Positions 8,195-15,147 of a stretch of 30,598 bases of DNA are shown one piece after another; position 1 is the stretch's first letter; every line of letters starts with the position of its first letter. The DNA comes from JAFKKS01 sp039808325 (GTDB taxonomy: Bacteria > Pseudomonadota > Alphaproteobacteria > Rhizobiales > Xanthobacteraceae): NCBI GenBank assembly GCA_039808325.1, contig JBDHSU010000035.1, positions 1 through 30,598 on the forward strand. Direction: 5' to 3'. Position numbers and translations under genes: made by a program. A model generated the notes under the pieces. The model searched no databases and was not told the origin of the DNA. It saw nothing but the letters and a program-made list of their open reading frames with translations.

Positions 8195-8476
8195 TCATTG
8201 CGCTGGCCCGAGCTCGACAACGGCGTCCGTCACTTCCGGCTCGTGCGGCGCGAGGCGCGTCAGATTCGCGTCGGCCCAGTTGGCGAGATTGACGACCCGC
8301 GCCTCATGCGACGCGCCGGCCTCCGGCTCGACGATGTTGAGTCCGTTTCCGTCGAGAAAGAATGTGTGATCCCCGTACAATCCGCTGAGCTGCGGGATGG
8401 CCGGATGACCGTCGGGAATTGCCTGAGCTTCGAATTGGCTCAATGTCCGCTCGACCTGGGTTGTCGTCAGCTTCAT
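8195..8476 (-). CDS. small conserved-looking hypothetical protein
   Basis: A 93-aa protein starting MKLTTTQVERTLSQFEAQ. I chose the start at 8476 because AAGGAAA lies 7 bases upstream; a longer in-frame opening to 8587 would add only basic low-complexity residues. The sequence is acidic and soluble, with no signal peptide, membrane helix or metal motif. It has a central LYGDHTFFLDGNGLNIVEP and an acidic C-terminus (HEPEVTDAVVELG). The balanced composition and proper ribosome site support a real gene. I recall similar short hypotheticals in Bradyrhizobium-like genomes but know no function. It diverges from the DUF4168 gene across a 241-base gap in which I see no firm promoter. Confidence 0.65.
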   Translation of the reverse strand: MKLTTTQVERTLSQFEAQAIPDGHPAIPQLSGLYGDHTFFLDGNGLNIVEPEAGASHEARVVNLANWADANLTRLAPHEPEVTDAVVELGPAQ

Positions 8477-8717
8477 CGTTTTTTTCCTTCGCTTGCGCGC
8501 TTGCTTCGCGCGCCGGCTCTTCTCTCCCGAATGCCTCGATGGGCACGGCATGAGACCGGCACATAGGGGCCATCGCACGTCGATCAAGCGTCGACCGGTT
8601 GATAAAGCCGCTCACCATCAAATGATCGCAAAAGGGACTCCGAACCTCCGCATCGCGGGAGTAGCCAAGTGTGCGTGCAACGAGAAGCATGTGAACGTGC
8701 AAGCGAAGGAGCAGACG

Positions 8718-9104
8718 ATGCGATCTTTCACGCGACTGTTCACGGCGACGATGCTTATCGCCCCGTGGATTTTGGCCGGGCTGCCTGCCAGCGCGCAGGC
8801 GCCTTCCGCGCCCACGCCCTCGCAACAGGCAACGCCGTCGGACATTCCGGATCAAAAGTTGGACGCGGCGGCTACCGTGCTGACGCGCGTTGCCAGCATC
8901 CAGCAGGACTACGAGAAACGCGTCACCAGCGCGTCTGCGAGCGACAAGAAACGCCTCACGCAAGAAGCGAATGTGGCGATGATGAAAGCGGTGACGGACC
9001 AAGGCATGAGCGTCGATGAGTACAACGGCATCATCGACACCGCGCAGAAAGTTCCTGCGGTGCGCCAGAAACTGCAGCAGCGGTTGAGCACGCAGAAGCA
9101 GTGA
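8718..9104 (+). CDS. DUF4168-type secreted protein
   Basis: A 128-aa exported protein. Residues 1-28 form a signal peptide (basic start, hydrophobic core, ending PASAQA). The mature part is helical, and DKLTQEANVAMMKAV-like and DQGMSVDEYNGIIDTAQ segments match the pattern I know for DUF4168: a helix, then a loop with Gly-(Leu/Met)-Ser-(Val)-(Asp/Glu)-Glu-Tyr-Asn. A Pro/Ala-rich linker (29-45) follows the signal. The start at 8718 has AAGGAG 6 bases upstream; longer in-frame openings lack a signal peptide at the front. The role of this family is unknown; a periplasmic or envelope location is inferred. It seems to be a single-gene unit. Confidence 0.82.
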   Translation: MRSFTRLFTATMLIAPWILAGLPASAQAPSAPTPSQQATPSDIPDQKLDAAATVLTRVASIQQDYEKRVTSASASDKKRLTQEANVAMMKAVTDQGMSVDEYNGIIDTAQKVPAVRQKLQQRLSTQKQ

Positions 9105-9197
9105 GGGGCGGCGTTTAACGTCATTGCGGGATCGACCCCGCGCCGTTTCTCTGCGTCGCGCGTGGTCATGGCCTGACGCCGCGCCTCGGCGCTTTAT

Positions 9198-9296
9198 CCT
9201 CCCCAAAGCGGGGAGGGGGCGCATGAGCCTTCTCGGCATTTGCCCCTCCCTCGCCGCTGCGCGGCGATATCCTCCCCCGTTTCACGGGGGAGGATA
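9198..9296. repeat. GC-rich palindromic repeat with three hairpins
   Basis: This lies in the 327-base gap between the DUF4168 gene and mntH. Three hairpins follow each other: CCTCCCC/GGGGAGG near 9198-9219, TCGCCGC/GCGGCGA at 9251-9267, and a perfect 13-base-arm hairpin TATCCTCCCCCGT/ACGGGGGAGGATA with loop TTC at 9268-9296. I recognise this as a dispersed intergenic repeat of Bradyrhizobium-like genomes that is often mis-called as coding. The flanking parts, 9105-9197 and 9297-9394, show nothing else I can support. Confidence 0.75.
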
Positions 9297-9394
9297 AGCG
9301 CGTTACGCGCACGCCTCTGGAAAGGCAGCAACGTCCTCCGTGGGACATGGTTCTCGATAGGGGAGCGGCATCGCGCCAGACGAACGGGGCATAC

Positions 9395-9417
9395 TTGCAA
9401 TTGCGAATGAGTTGCAA
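9395..9417 (+). promoter_or_regulatory. probable Mur/Fur-family operator before mntH
   Basis: Two TTGCAA half-sites, themselves palindromic, stand 17 bases apart centre to centre (9395-9400 and 9412-9417) with an AT-rich core between them. They end 14 bases before the mntH ATG. Alphaproteobacterial Fur/Mur proteins repress manganese uptake genes through TGCAA-type repeats at such positions. A role in manganese control of mntH is inferred from this resemblance and the gene next to it. Confidence 0.5.
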
Positions 9418-9431
9418 TAACATGCATCGAC

Positions 9432-10790
9432 ATGGACGCTCAGTCGCCGCAGGAAATCGTGCGCTCGGCCGCCCCGGCAGGGTGGTTGCGCGAGCGCTCC
9501 AGCCAGTCGCTGTCCGAGGTTTTCGGCTCTGTCGCGACACGGCCGACCGGCCCGTTCTGGCGCAAGATGCTGGCTTTCCTCGGCCCCGGCTATCTCGTCG
9601 CGGTCGGCTATATGGATCCGGGAAACTGGGCGACGGCGCTCGCCGGCGGCTCCAGGTTCGGCTACACGCTGCTGACCGTCGCGCTTATTTCCAATCTCAT
9701 GGCGATCCTGCTGCAGGCGCTATGTGCGCGGCTTGGCATCGCCAGCGGGCGTGACCTTGCGCAGGCGTGCCGCGACGCCTTTCCGCGCGCGGTCGGCTGG
9801 CCGCTATGGCTGCTCGCCGAGATCGCGATTTGCGCCACTGATCTGGCGGAGGTGATCGGCACCGCGATCGGTCTCAATCTCCTGTTCGGCGTGCCGCTCG
9901 AGATCGGCGTCGTCCTTACCGCTCTCGACGTATTTTTGATCCTGTGGATGCAGAACCTCGGCTTCCGCTGGATCGAAGCGTTCGTCGTGACGCTGCTCGG
10001 TGTCATCGCCGTCTGCTTCGGCGTGCAGATCGCCATGGCGGACCCGGAGTGGGGCGCCGTCATCCGCGGCTTCGCGCCGACGACGCAGATCGTCACCAAT
10101 CCCGAGATGCTCTACCTCGCGCTCGGCATCCTCGGCGCCACGGTGATGCCGCATAACCTCTATCTGCATTCCGGCATCGTGCAGACGCGCCGCCTCGGCG
10201 ACAGCATCGAAGACAAGCGCGACGCGATCAAATTCGCGACGATCGACTCGACCGTCGCGCTGATGTTCGCGCTGCTGATCAATGCGTCGATTCTGATCCT
10301 CGCGGCGGCGACCTTCCATTCCGCCGGCAAACTCGATGTCGCCGAGCTCGACCAGGCGCATTCGTTCCTCGCGCCGCTGCTCGGCTCGGCCATCGCGCCG
10401 ACGCTGTTCGGCATCGCGCTTCTGTGCTGCGGCATCAACTCGACGGTGACGGCGACGCTCGCCGGTCAGATCGTGATGGAGGGCTTCCTCGACATCCGTT
10501 TGCCGGCCTGGGCGCGAAGGCTGGTCACCCGCGCCATCGCGATCGTTCCGGCGGCCGTCGTCACCATCTGGTATGGCGAGAAGGGCACGGCGCAGCTTCT
10601 CATCCTCAGCCAGGTGGTCTTAAGCCTGCAGCTTCCCTTCGCCGTCGTGCCGCTGGTGATGTTCACGGCGGACAAGCGCAAGATGGGTGCGCTCGTCGCG
10701 CCGCGCTGGGTCACGGCGCTGGCGGCGATCGTGGCCGCGGTCATCGTGGTGCTCAATGCCAAGCTGATCCACGATTTTATGACGGGGTGA
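9432..10790 (+). CDS. mntH: Nramp-family divalent metal transporter (MntH)
   Basis: A 452-aa inner-membrane, proton-coupled importer of Mn2+ (and possibly Fe2+). The two metal-site motifs are clear: GYMDPGNWATAL in helix 1 (DPGN 62-65) and ATVMPHNLYLHS in helix 6 (Met239 to Asn242). About eleven hydrophobic segments are visible from residue 46 to 448. An N-terminal cytosolic tail of about 40 residues precedes helix 1. The upstream TTGCAA repeats suggest repression by a Mur/Fur-type regulator when manganese is plentiful. The gene stands alone between two palindromic repeats, so it is probably a single-gene unit. Confidence 0.95.
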   Translation: MDAQSPQEIVRSAAPAGWLRERSSQSLSEVFGSVATRPTGPFWRKMLAFLGPGYLVAVGYMDPGNWATALAGGSRFGYTLLTVALISNLMAILLQALCARLGIASGRDLAQACRDAFPRAVGWPLWLLAEIAICATDLAEVIGTAIGLNLLFGVPLEIGVVLTALDVFLILWMQNLGFRWIEAFVVTLLGVIAVCFGVQIAMADPEWGAVIRGFAPTTQIVTNPEMLYLALGILGATVMPHNLYLHSGIVQTRRLGDSIEDKRDAIKFATIDSTVALMFALLINASILILAAATFHSAGKLDVAELDQAHSFLAPLLGSAIAPTLFGIALLCCGINSTVTATLAGQIVMEGFLDIRLPAWARRLVTRAIAIVPAAVVTIWYGEKGTAQLLILSQVVLSLQLPFAVVPLVMFTADKRKMGALVAPRWVTALAAIVAAVIVVLNAKLIHDFMTG

Positions 10791-10800
10791 ACGCGCGTCA

Positions 10801-10911
10801 GCCCTCATCCTGAGGAGTATCGCGTAGCGATGCGTCTCGAAGGATGGCCACGAATAAGACGCCATCCTTCGAGATGCCGTTTCTTACGAAACGGCTCCTC
10901 GGGATGAGGGC
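10801..10911. repeat. long palindromic repeat between convergent genes
   Basis: Outer arms GCCCTCATCCTGAGGAG (10801-10817) and CTCCTCGGGATGAGGGC (10895-10911) pair with one mismatch. Inner arms TCTCGAAGGATGGC and GCCATCCTTCGAGA (about 10835-10848 and 10861-10874) pair perfectly. It lies between the ends of mntH (+) and the molybdoenzyme gene (-), so it could also stop transcription from both sides, though no T-run is seen. It matches a dispersed repeat type I know from Bradyrhizobium and Rhodopseudomonas. Confidence 0.8.
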
Positions 10912-10941
10912 GGAGCGTGTCTCAACCTTTCCGCAGACGCC

Positions 10942-13281
10942 CTACGCCGCCTTTTGCGACGCGCCGTTCCCATGCAGCGCGGCCCACACCCTGCTCGCCG
11001 TCGCCGGCATGTCGATGTGGCGCGTGCCGACCTTACGGTGCAAGGCGTCGATGATGGCGTTGATGACGGCGGGCGGCGCGCCGATCGCGCCGGCTTCGCC
11101 GGCGCCCTTCACACCGAGCGGGTTCGCCTTGCAGGGCACGTTATGCGTGCTGAAGGAAAAGAACGGCAGATTGTGCGCGCGCGGCATCGTGTAGTCGCTG
11201 AACGAGCCGGTGAGCAGTTGCCCGTTGCCGTCGTCGTAAACGGTGTGTTCGTACAACGCTTGTCCGATCCCTTGCGTGACGCCGCCGTGCACTTGCCCCT
11301 CGAGCAGCATCGGATTGATGACCGCGCCGAAGTCGTCGACGATCGTGTAGCGTTCGACGGTGACGACGCCGCTGTCCGGCTCGATTTCCACTTCGACGAT
11401 GTGGCAGCCGTTCGGATAGGTGTTGGCCTCGGCCATGCGCTGATGCGTCGTGTCGAGGCCACCGTCCACGCCGGGCGGGCGCTTCGCCGGATCGGCGGCG
11501 GCCGCCGCGACGTCGAACAGATCGACATGCCGGTCGGTGCCGACGATGCGGAACTCGCCGTCGCCGAATTCGATGTCGGAGGCTGCCGCCTCCAGCATGT
11601 GCGCGGCGACCTGCTTGCCCTTGTCGATGATTTCGAGCGAGGCGATGTGCAGCGCCGCGCCGGCGACGGGCAGCGCGCGCGATCCGCCGGTAAGCCCGCG
11701 CGGCGAGCGGTCGGTGTCGCCCATCACGACGTTGATCTTGTCCGCGTCGATGCCGAGCCGGTCGGACACGAGTTGCTTGTACGAGGTGTAGAGGCCGGTG
11801 CCGTATTCCTGGTTGCCCATCACGAGATCGACGTGATCGCCCTTGAACTCGATCGACGCCGTCTCCGGCATGCCGCCGCCGCAGCGCTCGGTGTAGGTCG
11901 CCATGCCGATGCCGCGCAGCTTCTTCGCGCGCTCGCTCTCGCGTCGGCGTTGCGCGAAGCCCTTCCAGTCGGCCTTTTCCATCGCGACTTTCATCACGGC
12001 GGGGAAGTCGCCGGAATCAAAAACGATGCGTGTGGCGGACGTGTAGGGGATCTGCGATGGCGGCACGAGGTTCTTCCGCCGGATCGCGTCCGGCGCCATC
12101 TTCATGTCGCGCGCCGCCGCGTCGACCAGGCGTTCGATCGCGTAGGACGCCTCCGGCCGCCCGGCGCCGCGATAGGCGCAGACCGGCACGGTGTTGGTGC
12201 ATACGCCCTTGACGTTGATCGCGATCGCCGGGATGCGGTAGAGGCCGCACATCAGGTCTGACGAGCGCGTCGGGATGAACGCGCCGAGCGGCGAGAGGTA
12301 CGCGCCGATATTGGCGATGATCGTCGCGCGCATGGCGAGGAACTTGCCGTTCTCGTCCATCGCCAGTTCCGCGCGCGTGACATGGTCGCGCCCCTGGTTG
12401 TCGGAGACGAAACCTTCCGAGCGGTCCGACTGCCACTTCACCGGCCGCTTCAGCCTGCGCGCCGCCCAGGTGACGAGCACCTGTTCGGGATAGATGAAGG
12501 CCTTCATGCCGAAGCCGCCGCCGACATTGGTCGGCGTGATGACGCGCACTTTCTCCTTCGGGATCTTCAGCACGAACTCGGCGAGCGGGTCGCGCACGAA
12601 GTGCGAGCCTTGCGTCGCGGTATAAAGCGTGCTGCGGCCGGTGTCCGGGTCGTAGTCGCCGACGGCGTTGCGCGGCTCCATCGAATTCGCGACCACGCGG
12701 TTGTTGACGATCTCGATCGAAGTGACGTGCGCGGCCTTCTTGAACGCGGCGTCCGTCGCGGCGAAGTCGCACATGTCGTTGTCCCAGTCGAACACGACAT
12801 TGCCCGGAATGTGGTCGAAGAGCTGCGCGCGCGAATCGATCGCGCTCTTGGTGTCGACCACCGAGGGAAGTTCCTCGTAGTCGACGACGATCGCTTCCGC
12901 CGCGTCCTTCGCTTGATCGAGCGTCTCGGCGACGACGAGCGCGACCGGCTGGCCGACATGGCGAACCTTGCCGATGGCGAGCGCGGGGCGCGGCGTGTCC
13001 TTGCGCGGGCTGCCGTCGCGGTTGTTGAGCGGCGCGACGCAGGGGATGTCGCCGAGCCCGTCGGCTTTCACGTCGTCGCCGGTGAGCACGAGGACGACGC
13101 CCGGCATCTTGCGTGCTTCGCTCGCGTCGACCTTGGCGAGGTTCGCGTGCGCCACGGGCGAGCGCAGAATGTAGGCCTGCGTCATGCGCGGCAGCGCGAT
13201 GTCGTCGGTATAGCTGCCCTTGCCGGTGATCAGGGTCGCATCTTCGAAGCGCTTGACCGGTTGACCGACGCCGAACTTCAT
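10942..13281 (-). CDS. molybdenum hydroxylase large subunit, form II CoxL-like (xanthine dehydrogenase family)
   Basis: A 779-aa molybdopterin-cytosine-dinucleotide-type catalytic subunit. It opens with the family pattern GQPVKRFEDATLITGKGSY. GGGFGMKA (254-261) is a cofactor-binding motif. AYRGAGR (369-375) is the active-site loop of form II enzymes; true CO dehydrogenase (form I) has AYxCSFR. The catalytic glutamate is Glu729 in GVKGAGEAG. I chose ATG 13281, which has AAGGAGG 4 bases upstream; an ATG at 13296 would place that site inside the gene. The substrate is unknown and CO is unlikely. The FAD (CoxM) and 2Fe-2S (CoxS) subunits it normally needs are not adjacent. The amidase gene precedes it on the same strand. 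Confidence 0.9.
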   Translation of the reverse strand: MKFGVGQPVKRFEDATLITGKGSYTDDIALPRMTQAYILRSPVAHANLAKVDASEARKMPGVVLVLTGDDVKADGLGDIPCVAPLNNRDGSPRKDTPRPALAIGKVRHVGQPVALVVAETLDQAKDAAEAIVVDYEELPSVVDTKSAIDSRAQLFDHIPGNVVFDWDNDMCDFAATDAAFKKAAHVTSIEIVNNRVVANSMEPRNAVGDYDPDTGRSTLYTATQGSHFVRDPLAEFVLKIPKEKVRVITPTNVGGGFGMKAFIYPEQVLVTWAARRLKRPVKWQSDRSEGFVSDNQGRDHVTRAELAMDENGKFLAMRATIIANIGAYLSPLGAFIPTRSSDLMCGLYRIPAIAINVKGVCTNTVPVCAYRGAGRPEASYAIERLVDAAARDMKMAPDAIRRKNLVPPSQIPYTSATRIVFDSGDFPAVMKVAMEKADWKGFAQRRRESERAKKLRGIGMATYTERCGGGMPETASIEFKGDHVDLVMGNQEYGTGLYTSYKQLVSDRLGIDADKINVVMGDTDRSPRGLTGGSRALPVAGAALHIASLEIIDKGKQVAAHMLEAAASDIEFGDGEFRIVGTDRHVDLFDVAAAAADPAKRPPGVDGGLDTTHQRMAEANTYPNGCHIVEVEIEPDSGVVTVERYTIVDDFGAVINPMLLEGQVHGGVTQGIGQALYEHTVYDDGNGQLLTGSFSDYTMPRAHNLPFFSFSTHNVPCKANPLGVKGAGEAGAIGAPPAVINAIIDALHRKVGTRHIDMPATASRVWAALHGNGASQKAA

Positions 13282-13376
13282 GGAGCCTCCTTGCATGCCG
13301 TGCGCGCGCGGCTTACGCCCGGCGCGGGACCTGTATGTGATCGCGGCGGGCGACTTTCGCTACCGGCTCGCGCGCG

Positions 13377-13409
13377 AATGGCGACCAAATGGCGACCAAA
13401 TGGCGACTA
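13377..13409. repeat. three tandem 11-bp repeats
   Basis: The unit AATGGCGACCA occurs at 13377-13387 and 13388-13398, and with one change (AATGGCGACTA) at 13399-13409. It sits in the 134-base gap between the amidase stop and the molybdoenzyme start, about 96-128 bases upstream of the latter. The period of about one helical turn would place each unit on the same DNA face. Regulatory use is a guess. Confidence 0.7.
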
Positions 13410-13415
13410 TGTCGA

Positions 13416-14873
13416 TTATTCATAGCCGGGCGGGGGTGTGAAGGCTTGGAATTCGCGCTCCAGCAGTTGCGCGAAGGCGATGCAGGTGCGGTCGCCGTAT
13501 TGCGGCCCGACGATCTGGATGCCGGTCGGCAGCCCGTCCGATGCGAGCCCGAGCGGTGCGACCGTTGACGGAAGGTAGGCGACGCCGGAATAGCCGGCCC
13601 AGAAAAGCTGGTCCGTTGTCGGCACCTGCTTGCCGTTGACCGGAATGGTGCGCTGCCAGCGTTCGCCCTCATGATCGTGCGGCAGCGCCGTCGTCGATGC
13701 CGCCGGGCACAGCAGCAGATCGTAGTCCTCGAAGAACGCCGCCCATTTGAGCCGCATCTGGTGACGCAGCTCGTTATAGCCGAGCCATTCGCGGTGGCTC
13801 ATCGCATTGGCGCGCGCCATGCGGGCGCGATAGCTCTCGTCGCTTTGCGGCAGTTCGCGCGCGAGCGCCACGTTACGGGCGAACTCCTCGTCGCTCTGCC
13901 GGCCCGACGTCGCCGCGCGCAAGAGCGCGATATAGACGCGCTGCGCGTGATCGGTGTCGATGTCGGGGCGCGCCTCCTCGCTCACCTTCACACGCTGCTT
14001 CTTCAGGAAGGTCACCAGCGCGTCGATGCGCTCCTGCACCTTCGCATCGACCTCGGCGTTGCGGTCGTTGCGCATCACCGCGACCTTGAACTCGCGCAGC
14101 TTCGTCTTGCGTGACGGCGCGAGCGCGACGCGATAGCCGGCGCCGTCGATGGCGTCGGGCCCCGCCATGGCCGCGAGCGCGAGATCGAGGTCGGCGGCGC
14201 TGCGCGCGAGCGGGCCGATGACCGAGATGTCGCCTTGCGCGACGCGGCCGGGCAGGGCGTGTCCGCGCGGCGGGCAGAGGCCGTAGGTCGGCTTGTGACC
14301 GTAGACGCCGCAGTAATGCGCCGGGTTGCGGATCGACGCGCCGATGTCGCTGCCGGATTCGATGCCGGTGAGCCCCGCCGCGAGCGCGGCGCCCGAGCCG
14401 CCGGACGATCCGCCGGGCGAGCGCGACACGTCCCACGGATTGTTCGTCGTGCCGTAGATCGCGTTGTAGCTTTGCCAGTCGGCGAGCATCAGCGGCACGT
14501 TGGTCTTGCCGAAAAGGACGACGCCGGCGTCCATCATGCGTTGCACGGCGAGCGCGTTCTTCTGCGCGATATTGTCCTTGAGCTTGGGGTCGCCCCAGGT
14601 CGTCGGCAGTCCGACGACGTCGTAGGATTCCTTGATCGTCATCGGCACGCCGTGCAGCGGCCCCCACACGTCGCCCTTGGCGAGCGCGCGGTCAGCGGCC
14701 TTGGCGCGCTTGCGGGCGCCGGGAATGTCGGTTGCGACGATGGCGTTGAGCCCCGGATTGTAGCGCTCGACGCGATCGAGATAGTGGTCGAGCAGTTCGA
14801 GGCAGCCGATCTTGCGGGTGCGCAGATGCGCGGCGAGCTTTTTAGCGGGCCAGAAGGCGATGTCCTGTTTCAT
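13416..14873 (-). CDS. amidase (amidase signature family)
   Basis: A 485-aa hydrolase of C-N bonds with a Ser-cisSer-Lys triad: Lys81 in MTIKESYDV, Ser156 in SPGGSSGGSG and the nucleophile Ser180 in GSDIGASIRNPAHYCG. Length fits the family. I chose the start at 14873 (MKQDIAFWPAKKLAAHL); upstream in-frame sequence lies in a region bordering a palindromic repeat. The substrate cannot be read from sequence. GatA, the tRNA amidotransferase subunit, is unlikely because gatB and gatC are absent and the C-terminal half (HREWLGYNELRHQMRLKWAAFFEDYDLLLCP) looks like the catabolic group. It lies upstream of the molybdenum hydroxylase on the same strand and may be co-transcribed with it. Confidence 0.9.
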   Translation of the reverse strand: MKQDIAFWPAKKLAAHLRTRKIGCLELLDHYLDRVERYNPGLNAIVATDIPGARKRAKAADRALAKGDVWGPLHGVPMTIKESYDVVGLPTTWGDPKLKDNIAQKNALAVQRMMDAGVVLFGKTNVPLMLADWQSYNAIYGTTNNPWDVSRSPGGSSGGSGAALAAGLTGIESGSDIGASIRNPAHYCGVYGHKPTYGLCPPRGHALPGRVAQGDISVIGPLARSAADLDLALAAMAGPDAIDGAGYRVALAPSRKTKLREFKVAVMRNDRNAEVDAKVQERIDALVTFLKKQRVKVSEEARPDIDTDHAQRVYIALLRAATSGRQSDEEFARNVALARELPQSDESYRARMARANAMSHREWLGYNELRHQMRLKWAAFFEDYDLLLCPAASTTALPHDHEGERWQRTIPVNGKQVPTTDQLFWAGYSGVAYLPSTVAPLGLASDGLPTGIQIVGPQYGDRTCIAFAQLLEREFQAFTPPPGYE

Positions 14874-14957
14874 GCGCGAAGTGTTTCGCGTCCGCGCGCC
14901 CGGATCAAGCGGCAAAGCGCAACCGTGGCATTCGCTTGCCCCGCTATCACGAGATGC

Positions 14958-15139
14958 CGTCATTCCGTCCGAGCGCAGCGAGAGCCGGAACCCCGAATCG
15001 TCACGCTTTCGATCGTGATGAAGGAAGACCCGAAATCGACGCACATAGTCCCGGGACGATGACGCTGCGCTGCATTCTCACCGCGCCGTCGCGGACTCTG
15101 GGTTCCGGCTCTCGCGCTCCGCGCTCGGCCGGAATGACG
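14958..15139. repeat. palindromic repeat with long arms
   Basis: The left arm begins CGTCATTCCG at 14958 and runs through GAGCGCAGCGAGAGCCGGAA. The right arm, about 15101-15139, contains the complement, running from GGTTCCGGCTCTCGCGCTC to CGGAATGACG. About 100 bases of spacer lie between. It fills most of the 274-base gap between the amidase and L,D-transpeptidase genes, both on the - strand. This is another repeat type I associate with Bradyrhizobium-like genomes. It ends 8 bases after the transpeptidase stop. Confidence 0.75.
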
Positions 15140-15147
15140 AGAGCGAG

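Noticed and set aside
9194..9433. Small - strand frame over the triple-hairpin repeat
   Set aside because: It is a translation of the palindromic repeat, a known cause of false hypothetical proteins.
10954..12261. Long + strand frame opposite the molybdoenzyme gene
   Set aside because: Antisense shadow with Arg/Val/Asp-rich low-information sequence. The - strand protein has every family motif.
10942..13281. Aerobic CO dehydrogenase (CoxL form I)
   Set aside because: The active-site loop is AYRGAGR, not AYxCSFR, and coxM/coxS are absent nearby, so CO oxidation is not supported.
13416..14873. GatA, glutamyl-tRNA amidotransferase subunit A
   Set aside because: The amidase triad is shared by the whole family; gatB/gatC are absent and the C-terminal half does not look like GatA.
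14958..15139. Possible CRISPR or tandem array because similar blocks recur
   Set aside because: The blocks are inverted arms of one palindrome, occurring once each, with no regular spacers or cas genes.
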